Part shown: piece after piece, positions 5,932 through 12,082 of the stretch | Numbering within the stretch: the first letter of the stretch is position 1 | How the letters are laid out: every line of letters starts with the position of its first letter | From: Thermoflexales bacterium | GTDB lineage: Bacteria > Chloroflexota > Anaerolineae > Fen-1058 | DNA length: 12,082 nucleotides | NCBI GenBank assembly: GCA_030834835.1 | Contig: JAUQXD010000539.1 | Span: forward strand, 1 to 12,082 | Direction of reading: 5' to 3' | The notes under the pieces: generated by a model | The model's input: the letters and a program-made list of their open reading frames with translations, nothing else | Database searches by the model: none | What the model was told of the DNA's origin: nothing | Position numbers and translations under genes: made by a program

Positions 5932-7002
5932 ATGTTGCACATGACTATGATTCCCCACTTCCGACTGAATGAAATCAACTGGAGACTGTTTGTGTGGCGC
6001 CTGATTGCTTGGGGTTTGCTGGGCGGTCTGGCGCTCTATACTGTCTGGCCATGGCTGCCTGGGACGCAAGGTCGACCTACACGGACGATTATCGTGTATG
6101 GTTTCAGTATTTTGGGCGAAGTGATGAACGATGGAGTGTTTCCCGCGTTTCAAGCAGATTGGCAGACCAAAACGGGTGAGCGAGTCGAATTCATTTCAGC
6201 CTTTGCGGGGTCGGGTACGGTGACGAATCAGATCATGCTGGGCGTGCCGGCCGAAGTCGCCCTCTTGTCGACCGAACTCGACGCGCGAAAACTGGCCGAA
6301 CGCGGCGTTGTGTCTGGTCTCCCATGGCAAACGCTGCCCTACAGCGGCACGCTGAATCGTACACCCTTCGTCATCCTGGTGAGGCCGGGCAATCCAAAAC
6401 ACATTACCGATTTTCGCGATCTGATCCAGGCAGGTGTGGGTGTCGTTCATCCAGATCCTCTTACGTCGGGTGGTGCACAGTGGGCTATTCTCGCTGAATA
6501 TGGTTCTGCTCTGACAATTACCGGGGACAAAGAGCAGGCCTACCAGCAGCTGCGGGGCATTTGGCAAAACGTGGTGGCTCAAGCCGCCTCAGCCCGTGCG
6601 GCCAGAACCCAGTTTGAAAACGGGTTTGGTGACGCCTTGATTACTTATGAGCAAGAGGGCGTGTTTGACCTGACGCGTGGTCGCCTCGACGCTGAAATAG
6701 TCTATCCCTACAGCACGATCCTCAGTGAACACACGGTCGTCGTGGTGGACAAGAATGTGCCCCCGGCCGACCGCGAACTGATCCAGGCGTTTGTGGCTTT
6801 TTTGTGGAGTGACCAGGCACAAAGAGTGTTTGTTGAACATGGCTTCCGTAGTGTCACGGCGGACTTGAACGATCTTAATTCTTTATTGCGTCCGATTGCG
6901 CAGCCATTCACAGTGGCTGATCTCGGTGGCTGGCCGCAGGCGAAGCGGACCATTATTGACGCGATTTGGAAACAACAAGTTCTGCCCGGAGTAGGCAAAT
7001 GA
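5932..7002 (+). CDS. Sulfate/thiosulfate-type ABC transporter substrate-binding protein
   Basis: A 356-aa periplasmic-type binding protein kept at the membrane by one N-terminal segment (about residues 19-38, WRLFVWRLIAWGLLGGLALY). There is no lipobox cysteine or clear signal cleavage site. The mature domain opens IIVYGFSILGEVMNDGVFPAF and shows hallmarks of the CysP/Sbp family: SAFAGSGTVTNQI (89-101), PAEVALLSTELDARKLAERGVV, TPFVILVRPGNPKHITDF, HPDPLTSGGAQWAILAEYG (173-191) and IVYPYSTILSEHTVVVVDKN. TSGGAQW matches the oxyanion-contacting TSGGARW of sulfate-binding proteins. Three nearby ATGs (5932, 5941, 5947) are possible. The first is kept because AAAGG lies before it, though only three bases away. 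Its stop overlaps the permease start (ATGA). Tungstate or molybdate binding is less likely but not excluded. Confidence 0.83.
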   Translation: MLHMTMIPHFRLNEINWRLFVWRLIAWGLLGGLALYTVWPWLPGTQGRPTRTIIVYGFSILGEVMNDGVFPAFQADWQTKTGERVEFISAFAGSGTVTNQIMLGVPAEVALLSTELDARKLAERGVVSGLPWQTLPYSGTLNRTPFVILVRPGNPKHITDFRDLIQAGVGVVHPDPLTSGGAQWAILAEYGSALTITGDKEQAYQQLRGIWQNVVAQAASARAARTQFENGFGDALITYEQEGVFDLTRGRLDAEIVYPYSTILSEHTVVVVDKNVPPADRELIQAFVAFLWSDQAQRVFVEHGFRSVTADLNDLNSLLRPIAQPFTVADLGGWPQAKRTIIDAIWKQQVLPGVGK

Positions 7003-7832
7003 CCTTCACCCATGCTTCAGCCCCGTCCCGTCGCCCAACCATTCCGGTTCCAGTTGTCATACTGCTGACGATCTTGCTGCCGCTGCTGTTCATGCCGCTT
7101 GCCGCAATCTTCATCTTTGCCGGCACCAGTGGTCTGGACGGGTTTGTGGCCGCCCTGGGCAGTCAGGATGCGCAATTTGCGTTGCGCTTTTCATTTTTGA
7201 TCGCCTTTACTACGGCGGCAGTCAATAGTGTATTGGGCACATTCGTAGCCTACGTTTTATCGAAATATCGATTTTGGGGGCGCGAAGCACTGAGCATCAT
7301 CGTCAATCTCCCGGTGGCGATTCCCACGGTCGTAGTGGGCACGTCATTGCTGCTACTCTGGGGACCGATCGGGTTGCTTGGTCGCCTGCTCGACCCGCTC
7401 GGCTTACAGCCCATGTTTGCACCGCTGGGCGTGTTGCTTGCTCACCTGTTTGTAACCCTGCCCTATATGTTGGGAGCCGTCAAACCGGTGTTGGATGAAT
7501 TGGATGTCACGTATGAAGAAGCCGCTTACACGATCGGCGCCAACCGCTGGCAGACGTTTCGGCTGGTGATTTTGCCTGCTCTGCGGGGTGGTCTGTTCTC
7601 CGGCGCGCTACTCACCTTTGCGCATTCGTTGGGCGAGTTCGGAGCGACGGTCATGGTTAGCGGCAACCTACGCCTGCGCACACAGACGGCCCCGCTGTAC
7701 ATTTTCGCGCAGTTCGAAGCCGGGAATGTCGAAGCAGCGAACGCCGTCGCCGCGGTGCTGGCCGGGCTGTCATTTGTACTCTTTTTCGTCTTGCTGCGTT
7801 TGACTCGTGCTCAAAGCAAGCGAGGTGTTTGA
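6999..7832 (+). CDS. Sulfate-type ABC transporter permease
   Basis: A 277-aa integral membrane protein with about six hydrophobic segments, beginning at VPVVILLTILLPLLFMPLAAIF. The cytoplasmic coupling (EAA) loop is clear: EEAAYTIGANRWQTFRLVILP, followed by SLGEFGATVMVSGN, the typical CysT/ModB family ending of that region. The start at 6999 is chosen because the ATG overlaps the stop of the binding-protein gene (ATGA) and the alternative at 6966 lies inside it. The stop overlaps the ATPase ATG by one base (TGATG), so all three genes are translationally coupled. Bacterial sulfate importers normally use two different permeases, CysT and CysW. Only one is present here, so it probably forms a homodimer as in molybdate or tungstate ABC systems. 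Confidence 0.86.
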   Translation: MTFTHASAPSRRPTIPVPVVILLTILLPLLFMPLAAIFIFAGTSGLDGFVAALGSQDAQFALRFSFLIAFTTAAVNSVLGTFVAYVLSKYRFWGREALSIIVNLPVAIPTVVVGTSLLLLWGPIGLLGRLLDPLGLQPMFAPLGVLLAHLFVTLPYMLGAVKPVLDELDVTYEEAAYTIGANRWQTFRLVILPALRGGLFSGALLTFAHSLGEFGATVMVSGNLRLRTQTAPLYIFAQFEAGNVEAANAVAAVLAGLSFVLFFVLLRLTRAQSKRGV

Positions 7833-9724
7833 TGTCCATCGTGTTGACCGATCTCAGCAAGCACTTTGACGAACACCTGGTCGTCAACCATGTTTCACTG
7901 GATGTGAATGAAGGTGAGTTATTTGTGCTGTTGGGAAGCAGTGGCAGCGGTAAGAGCACCATCCTGCGTTTGATTGCCGGGCTGACCTTGCCTGATGCGG
8001 GCCGGATCGAGTTGAACGGACGCGATGTGACGCGGGTTCCGCCGCAGGTCCGCAATACCGGTTTCGTCTTTCAGAATTATTCCATCTTCCGCCATATGAC
8101 CGTGTATGAGAACGTGGAATTCGGCTTACGTATCCGTCACGTCCGACCCGCTGAACGCCGACAGCGGGCTGACGAATTGCTTGATCTGATCGGCCTGGCA
8201 GGCCTCGGTGGGCGCTATGCAAGTCAATTGTCGGGCGGTCAGCAGCAACGGGTTGCGTTGGCGCGGGCGCTGGCCTATCAGCCCGCCGTGTTGCTGCTGG
8301 ATGAGCCGTTTGGGGCGCTCGATGTTCAGATTCGAGCCCAATTGCGGCAGAGTCTTATAACGGTGCAGCGCCGACTGAAGGTCACAACTATTCTCGTCAC
8401 TCACGATCAGGAAGAGGCCTTCGAATTAGCGGATCGGATTGGAGTAATCAATGCCGGTAACTTAATTGAGGTCGGACAACCTGATGAACTGTATCATCGG
8501 CCGCGTACCGAATTCACTGCAACCTTCATCGGCGGCGCGAACGTCCTGGTCGGACGCAAGAGTCGCGATGAAATCCAGCTGGGAACGGCTGTTCTGCCGC
8601 TTCCAGCTGGCGTAGTTGCCATGGATGACGGCACACCAGCGCGGGTGTTGTTCCGACCCGAAACAATTCTGGTCCAGGCTGAACCGTTCAGTGAAGATAG
8701 CGGCATTCAAGTTCTTGGTCAGGGAGAGGTCGTTGAGTGTGTTTTTCTGGGTGCCTTGCAGCGCCTGGTGCTGGCCGTGGAGGGGTTGCGCGGCGTTCGC
8801 CCGCTGACCCCGCGCCTGGCCTATGGGCAACAGGCCGCCCATATTGAAGTGACGCGTCCCAGCGATGATCCTGATTCCGATTCATATGAACTCGGGCAAA
8901 AACTCTGGCTGGGTCTGCGCCATTATCATATCATTCCGCCGATAGGGTTAAAGGCGCTAATTTGTGTGGATATTGAGGCCGACAGCGGCACCGTCATCGA
9001 CTTTGGTTGCCGGCTGACATGCGCGACGCGTGGCCCGGCAACGTTGTTGACCGTAACCCGCCGGCCAGACACGATCCCAGGCATCCGCGAGAAATTAGGC
9101 ACAGCGCGCAGTCGCTGGCTGGCAGCCGTACCCCAGCTAGAGACACGTGTCCGGCAGGGTGACACGGCCGAAGAGATCTTGCTGGAGGCCCAGGAGGGCC
9201 ATTACGAGCTCGTCATCGTCGGTCACCGGGCGGCTGCCGGTACCGTGTCGCCGGGGTTCAGCGCAGTGGTGTGGCAAGTGCTGGAACAGGCTGAATTGCC
9301 TGTCCTGCTGGTGTCGACGCCGCGCCCTACCATCGAGCGGATCTTGATCTGCACTCGCGCTGGCGAGCCCGGCAAAACCGATGTGACCTTTGGAGGCCGA
9401 CTGGCGCACCGCACCGGGGCGGAGGCTTTCGTTCTCCACGTGAAGAACCCGCATGCGACAGCAGAGGAACAGGCGCGCGTGGATCGGCATCTGCGTCAGG
9501 CACAGGCAGCGCTCGCCGTGCTCGGGCTCCAAAGTCTGGTGACCGTGGCCGACGGGCCGATCGTTCAGCGCATTGTTGAACAGGCCGAGGTCCACAACGT
9601 CGACCTCATTGTGATCGGCGCGCCCGCATCGCGCAGCCCGCGACGCTTGCTGTGGCGCAATCTCGCTAGCCAGATCGTAGGCGGCGCTACCCGGCCGGTG
9701 CTCATTGTTCCTATGCAAGAGTGA
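7832..9724 (+). CDS. Sulfate-type ABC transporter ATPase fused to two universal-stress-protein domains
   Basis: A 630-aa protein, about 270 residues longer than a usual CysA-type ATPase. Residues 1-240 are a complete ABC domain: Walker A GSSGSGKST (35-43), Q-loop Gln81, signature LSGGQ (133-137), Walker B VLLLDEP (153-159), D-loop GALD, and switch His191. Residues about 245-368 are a TOBE/MOP-like accessory region (RVLFRPETILVQ; GEVVECVFLGALQRLVLAVEG). Residues about 374-495 and 500-628 are two alpha/beta USP-type modules in tandem: ALICVDIEAD ... YELVIVGHRAAAG ... AELPVLLV, then RILICTRAGEP ... VDLIVIGAPASRSPRRLL ... ATRPVLIV. The Gly-rich ATP loop of USP (GxxGxxxxxxxxxG) is degenerate in both. 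The ATG at 7832 overlaps the permease stop; a TTG one codon earlier is less likely. The USP part may sense nucleotides or regulate transport, which is inferred. Confidence 0.88.
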   Translation: MSIVLTDLSKHFDEHLVVNHVSLDVNEGELFVLLGSSGSGKSTILRLIAGLTLPDAGRIELNGRDVTRVPPQVRNTGFVFQNYSIFRHMTVYENVEFGLRIRHVRPAERRQRADELLDLIGLAGLGGRYASQLSGGQQQRVALARALAYQPAVLLLDEPFGALDVQIRAQLRQSLITVQRRLKVTTILVTHDQEEAFELADRIGVINAGNLIEVGQPDELYHRPRTEFTATFIGGANVLVGRKSRDEIQLGTAVLPLPAGVVAMDDGTPARVLFRPETILVQAEPFSEDSGIQVLGQGEVVECVFLGALQRLVLAVEGLRGVRPLTPRLAYGQQAAHIEVTRPSDDPDSDSYELGQKLWLGLRHYHIIPPIGLKALICVDIEADSGTVIDFGCRLTCATRGPATLLTVTRRPDTIPGIREKLGTARSRWLAAVPQLETRVRQGDTAEEILLEAQEGHYELVIVGHRAAAGTVSPGFSAVVWQVLEQAELPVLLVSTPRPTIERILICTRAGEPGKTDVTFGGRLAHRTGAEAFVLHVKNPHATAEEQARVDRHLRQAQAALAVLGLQSLVTVADGPIVQRIVEQAEVHNVDLIVIGAPASRSPRRLLWRNLASQIVGGATRPVLIVPMQE

Positions 9725-9740
9725 TCGTGATTGAGTTCGA

Positions 9741-9771
9741 TCGATCTCGCAACATATCAAAGCGAGTGCGA
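9741..9771 (+). terminator. Possible stem-loop after the ABC operon
   Basis: TCGATCTCGC (9741-9750) and GCGAGTGCGA (9762-9771) pair at 8 of 10 positions around an 11-base loop, 17 bases after the ATPase stop. There is no U-tract, so the terminator call is weak. The rest of 9772-9927 holds nothing I recognise. Confidence 0.25.
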
Positions 9772-9927
9772 TCATCGTTGGGCGGTCGAACTGGTGTGTT
9801 GAAGCGAATATAGATTGGGGCCGTTGGCGGCTACTTGATCTCTGCTTTGAGGCGCAGGCACGCTCCATCCTGACCGAATCGGTCTCGTTGTGAGGATTGT
9901 CATGTTGTTCCCTGACATTTTTGCCGC

Positions 9928-9974
9928 TTGACACAGCGCTGAAGTTGGCATACAATCCCTATCAGTTTAGTAGG
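9928..9974 (+). promoter_or_regulatory. Sigma70-type promoter and Rrf2 operator
   Basis: TTGACA (9928-9933), a perfect -35, and TACAAT (9951-9956) are separated by exactly 17 bases. Directly after the -10, covering the expected transcription start, is the palindrome CCTATCAGTTTAGTAGG (9958-9974). An almost identical palindrome in inverted orientation lies before the ABC gene at 10412-10428. This points to autorepression by the Rrf2 protein encoded 14 bases downstream. Confidence 0.75.
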
Positions 9975-9987
9975 ATTAACTCATTCG

Positions 9988-10389
9988 ATGAAACTTACGT
10001 CGCGCAGTGAATACGCTTTGTTGGCGCTGGTCTATCTGGCGCGGCACGATGAGGATGGCTACGTGTCCGCCGAGACGATCGCGCTGGCGCAGAAGATTCC
10101 GCTCAAGTTTTTGGAGCAGATTCTGTTTGCGTTGAAGCGCGCCAAATACCTGCGCAGTTCCAAAGGGCAGCACGGCGGCTATCATCTGGCAAAGCCCGCT
10201 GAGAAAATCGCGCTGGCCGAAGTCATCCGCCTGTTCGATGGCGCGCTCGCGCCGACCGAATCCGTCAGCAAATACTTCTATGAATCGACGCCGATTGAGA
10301 AGGAGAAGAACCTCGTCAAAGTTTTCAAAGGCATTCGCGATTACGTCTCCGAGACGCTGGAGACGACAACGATTGCGGATGTGCTATAG
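9988..10389 (+). CDS. Rrf2-family transcriptional regulator lacking cluster cysteines
   Basis: A 133-aa winged-helix protein of normal Rrf2 length. MKLTSRSEYALLALVYLARH is the family's N-terminal signature. IPLKFLEQILFALKRAKYLRSSKGQHGGYHLAKP contains the recognition helix and the wing 'KG..GGY.LA.P'. LAEVIRLFDGALAP leads into the sensor region. IscR, NsrR and related proteins hold an Fe-S cluster with three cysteines after this point. Here the corresponding loop (TESVSKYFYESTPIEKEKN) and the whole protein have no cysteine, so classical Fe-S ligation is impossible and sensing must differ. The C-terminal helix (VKVFKGIRDYVSETLETTTIADVL) is the normal dimerisation region. It probably regulates itself and the ABC-GTPase-NifS genes through the two matching palindromes. 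Confidence 0.9.
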   Translation: MKLTSRSEYALLALVYLARHDEDGYVSAETIALAQKIPLKFLEQILFALKRAKYLRSSKGQHGGYHLAKPAEKIALAEVIRLFDGALAPTESVSKYFYESTPIEKEKNLVKVFKGIRDYVSETLETTTIADVL

Positions 10390-10411
10390 CGCTTTTTATT
10401 TCGTCTGAATC

Positions 10412-10428
10412 CCTACTAATCCGATAGG
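10412..10428 (+). promoter_or_regulatory. Second Rrf2 operator, overlapping the ABC gene's ribosome binding site
   Basis: CCTACTAATCCGATAGG is a palindrome with CCTA/TAGG arms. Its reverse complement matches the palindrome at 9958-9974 at 14 of 17 positions. It ends in the AGGAG ribosome site (10426-10430) of the ABC ATPase gene, whose ATG is at 10440. The TACTAAT inside it could be a -10 element of a second promoter, but no good -35 is visible. Confidence 0.6.
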
Positions 10429-10439
10429 AGAATATACAA

Positions 10440-11225
10440 ATGATTGACACGATTACGATCCTGGGCGGCCATGGCCGGTCAGGCCAGCGAGAGGCCGTCG
10501 AACGCATCGACCTGAAAATGGGCGACGTCGTCAGCATCGTCGGGCCGACCGGCTCGGGCAAGACCACGTTCATCAACGACATCGAACTGTTCGCCGATGC
10601 CAACACGCCGACCGGCCGCCGCATCCTGATCAACGGCACGCGCCCGCCCGCCGAATATCGCGACGATCCGGCCCGCAACCCGATCGCCCTCATCACCCAG
10701 CACACGACGTTTCTCTCCGACTTGCCGGTGAACGAGTTCCTGCACACGCATGCACGCATTCGCATCACCAATTTAGTTGAGCGCGAAACCGCCATCGAGC
10801 GCACGTTGTCGTTTGCGAATCAACTCACTGGCGAGCCGATCGCGCTGGAAAGCCGCATGACGGAACTGTCGGGCGGGCAGACGCGCGCCTTGCTCATCGC
10901 CGATGCCACCATCATCTGCAACACGCCGATCGTGCTGCTGGACGAAGTGGAAAACGCCGGCATCCATCGCACGCGCGCACTGGAATTGCTGCGGCAGTAT
11001 CGCAAGATTTTTATCTTCGTCACGCACGATCCCCGCATCGCGCTGCTGTCGGACTATCGCATCGTGATGGAGCGCGGCCGCATCACGCAGGTGCTGCACA
11101 CCGACGAGGCCGAGCGCAAACTGGCGACCGTGGTCAGCCATCTTGACGACGTGCTCTCGAATTTGCGCGACAAGATTCGCTTTGGCGAACGCATTACGGC
11201 TGTTGAATTGGAGGGACTCGCATGA
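10440..11225 (+). CDS. Soluble ABC-type ATPase of unknown function
   Basis: A 261-aa stand-alone ABC ATPase without membrane segments. Motifs are complete: Walker A GPTGSGKTT (35-43), Q-loop Gln87 in ALITQHTTFLSDLPVNEFL, signature LSGGQTRALL (143-152), Walker B IVLLDE (164-169) and switch His196 in FVTHDP. The segment after Walker B is VENAGIHRTRALELL rather than the usual P-x-x-x-LD, so the D-loop is altered. The C-terminal about 45 residues (AERKLATVVSHLDDVLSNLRDKIRFGERI) form an extra helical extension. No permease gene is near, and the downstream neighbours are a metallo-type GTPase and a cysteine desulfurase, so transport is unlikely. A SufC-like role in sulfur or metal cofactor assembly is an inference from context. 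The stop overlaps the next start (ATGA), so the two proteins are made in coupled amounts. Confidence 0.85.
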   Translation: MIDTITILGGHGRSGQREAVERIDLKMGDVVSIVGPTGSGKTTFINDIELFADANTPTGRRILINGTRPPAEYRDDPARNPIALITQHTTFLSDLPVNEFLHTHARIRITNLVERETAIERTLSFANQLTGEPIALESRMTELSGGQTRALLIADATIICNTPIVLLDEVENAGIHRTRALELLRQYRKIFIFVTHDPRIALLSDYRIVMERGRITQVLHTDEAERKLATVVSHLDDVLSNLRDKIRFGERITAVELEGLA

Positions 11226-11923
11226 AACTCGCCATCTGTGCCGGGCCCGCGACGACGGGCAAAACCGCGGTGCTGCGCCACGTGATCGGCAAGTTGCAGG
11301 ATGCCGGTCAACGCGTCGCCTTTTTGAAAATCGATGTGCAGTTTGCCGAAGAAGATACGCAGTTTGCGCGTGAGTTCGGCATCCCCACACGCAAGGTGTA
11401 TTCGGGCGAGTTGTGCCCCGATCACTGCAACGTCATGGTGCTGGGTGACGCGCTGCAATGGGCGCGCAAAGCCGACAGCGATGTGCTGTTGGTCGAGACG
11501 GCGGGTCTGTGCCTGCGCTGCTCGCCCTACGTCGATGGCGGCCTGGGCCTGATCGTGCTGGAAGCGACCAGCGGCATGAACCTGCCATTGAAAGTCGGGC
11601 CGATGTTGTCGCTGGCCGATATCGCGGTCGTCACGAAAATCGATCGGGTGTCGCAGGCCGAACGCGAAGTGTTCCGCGCGCGCATTCAGGATGTCGCGCC
11701 CGGCGTGCGCATTCGTGAAGTCAACGCCCTCTATGGCATCGGCATCGACCCGATCGTCGATCACATCAATGCCACGCCGCACGCCGTCGAGAGCATGCTG
11801 CTGCGCGGCAATCCGCCGGTGGGCACGTGCACGATCTGCGTGGGCAAGAAAGAGATCGGCTGGCAGTCGCACTTTGGCGTCGTGCGTGCCCTGGATAATC
11901 AGACGTTCTATCGAGGGGAGTGA
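11222..11923 (+). CDS. HypB/UreG-like (G3E / CobW superfamily) GTPase with three cysteine pairs
   Basis: A 233-aa P-loop GTPase. Walker A is GPATTGKT (8-15), an ETAG Walker B-type motif is at 92-95 (HypB/UreG position), and the guanine-specific TKID is at 138-141, followed by a typical alpha/beta end (EVNALYGIGIDPIVDHI). It carries Cys65 and Cys69 in the CPDHC motif, Cys97 and Cys100 in CLRC next to Walker B, and Cys203 and Cys206 in CTIC near the C-terminus. HypB, UreG and CobW use cysteines near the G-domain to bind Ni, Zn or Co for delivery. The three pairs here suggest binding of metal or an Fe-S cluster at the nucleotide site or dimer face. The client protein is unknown. Translation is coupled to the preceding ABC gene, and a strong AGGGGAG ribosome site at its end serves the next gene. 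Confidence 0.82.
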   Translation: MKLAICAGPATTGKTAVLRHVIGKLQDAGQRVAFLKIDVQFAEEDTQFAREFGIPTRKVYSGELCPDHCNVMVLGDALQWARKADSDVLLVETAGLCLRCSPYVDGGLGLIVLEATSGMNLPLKVGPMLSLADIAVVTKIDRVSQAEREVFRARIQDVAPGVRIREVNALYGIGIDPIVDHINATPHAVESMLLRGNPPVGTCTICVGKKEIGWQSHFGVVRALDNQTFYRGE

Positions 11924-11924
11924 G

Positions 11925-12082
11925 ATGGCCGAACGCATTTACTTTGACAACTCCGCCACCACGCCGATCGATCCGCGTGTGGCCGCCGCGGCCATCGTGG
12001 ATGGGGTGGACTCGTGGCCCTGGCGCCTGCAGGAGGGCCTGGTCCGCGACCCGGAGCACTACCCGGTGGGCCTCATCCCCCG
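11925..12082 (+). CDS. NifS/IscS-type cysteine desulfurase, N-terminal start only
   Basis: The frame starts MAERIYFDNSATTPIDPRVAA. 'IYFDNSATTP.DPRV' is the unmistakable N-terminus of class V PLP-dependent cysteine desulfurases (NifS/IscS), which release sulfur from cysteine as an enzyme persulfide for Fe-S or thio-cofactor building. The gene follows the GTPase stop by one base and has a GAGGGGAG ribosome site inside the end of that gene. After about residue 23 the expected family continuation (a Met-Leu-Pro-Tyr-like helix and then a GNPSS motif) is missing and unrelated sequence takes over. Only about 23 codons are trustworthy as cysteine desulfurase. PLP lysine and active-site cysteine are outside the window. 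Confidence 0.72.
   Translation, partial: MAERIYFDNSATTPIDPRVAAAAIVDGVDSWPWRLQEGLVRDPEHYPVGLIP
11991..12082 (+). other. Foreign-looking, very GC-rich tail
   Basis: From about 11994 the reading frame becomes IVDGVDSWPWRLQEGLVRD and further residues that do not fit a cysteine desulfurase. Bases 12001-12082 contain 61 G/C of 82 (74%), and from residue 25 on nearly every codon ends in G or C, unlike the preceding genes. It looks like coding sequence of a high-GC genome joined here, most simply an assembly or contig-end artefact. I do not recognise the protein. Confidence 0.55.

Noticed and set aside
5724..5978. Minus-strand 84-codon frame between arsR and the binding protein
   Set aside because: It overlaps the candidate promoter and start of the sulfate-type binding protein, has no good ribosome site and matches no family I know.
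9137..9955. Long minus-strand frame (272 codons) antisense to the USP part of the ATPase
   Set aside because: No family resemblance; the plus strand continues the ATPase frame with USP-like motifs to its stop at 9724.
11054..11938. Minus-strand frame (294 codons) antisense to the GTPase
   Set aside because: It is His/Asp/Arg/Gln-rich mirror sequence; the plus strand has P-loop, ETAG and TKID motifs and coupled starts.
1..12082. CRISPR array, tRNA or rRNA genes
   Set aside because: I saw no regularly spaced direct repeats and recognised no tRNA or rRNA sequence; without a tool a small ncRNA could be missed.

Overview
The window looks like a whole contig, or nearly so, from a moderately GC-rich bacterium. 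The mix of families suggests a member of the Chloroflexota: an SQR/DUF1641/DsrE/TusE set, a sulfate-type ABC importer, a small 75-residue protein placed in front of a flavodoxin start, and an Rrf2-ABC-GTPase-NifS run. This taxonomic guess is an inference from gene families, not a measurement. Sulfur metabolism is the theme of most of the window.

Layout from left to right. Bases 1-242 are a disturbed contig end. It holds the C-terminal part of a Met/Gly-rich minus-strand protein cut by a stop, and a plus-strand rho-independent terminator (268-301) with no clear gene in front of it. A promoter then drives a 75-aa hypothetical protein (356-583) whose ATG overlaps a flavodoxin start that breaks off after about 14 codons (580-687), apparently a deletion scar. 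An MFS exporter (826-2130) follows, and then a 160-bp imperfect palindrome resembling a miniature inverted-repeat element (2135-2294).

From 5603 down to 2361 the minus strand carries a compact operon in the order ArsR-type repressor, sulfide:quinone oxidoreductase-like flavoprotein, DUF1641 protein, TusE/DsrC-like sulfur-relay protein, DsrE-family protein. It reads as a sulfide-responsive unit. SQR would take electrons from sulfide into the quinone pool at the membrane, and the TusE/DsrE proteins would carry the sulfane sulfur in the cytoplasm. A palindrome lies in front of arsR.

Divergently, 5932-9724 encodes a translationally coupled three-gene sulfate/thiosulfate-type ABC importer: membrane-anchored binding protein, one permease and an ATPase. 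The ATPase carries two universal-stress-protein (USP) modules fused to its C-terminus, an unusual architecture.

The right part (9928-12082) has a strong sigma70-type promoter and an Rrf2 regulator without cysteines. A soluble ABC ATPase, a HypB/UreG-like GTPase with three cysteine pairs, and the first about 23 codons of a NifS/IscS-type cysteine desulfurase follow. Two near-identical palindromes, one at the Rrf2 promoter and one overlapping the ribosome binding site of the ABC gene, suggest Rrf2 controls both. I do not recognise this set as a characterised pathway. It is the best candidate here for an undescribed metal- or sulfur-cofactor assembly system. The desulfurase reading frame turns abruptly into unrelated, very GC-rich coding sequence in the last about 90 bases, which looks like a contig-end chimera.
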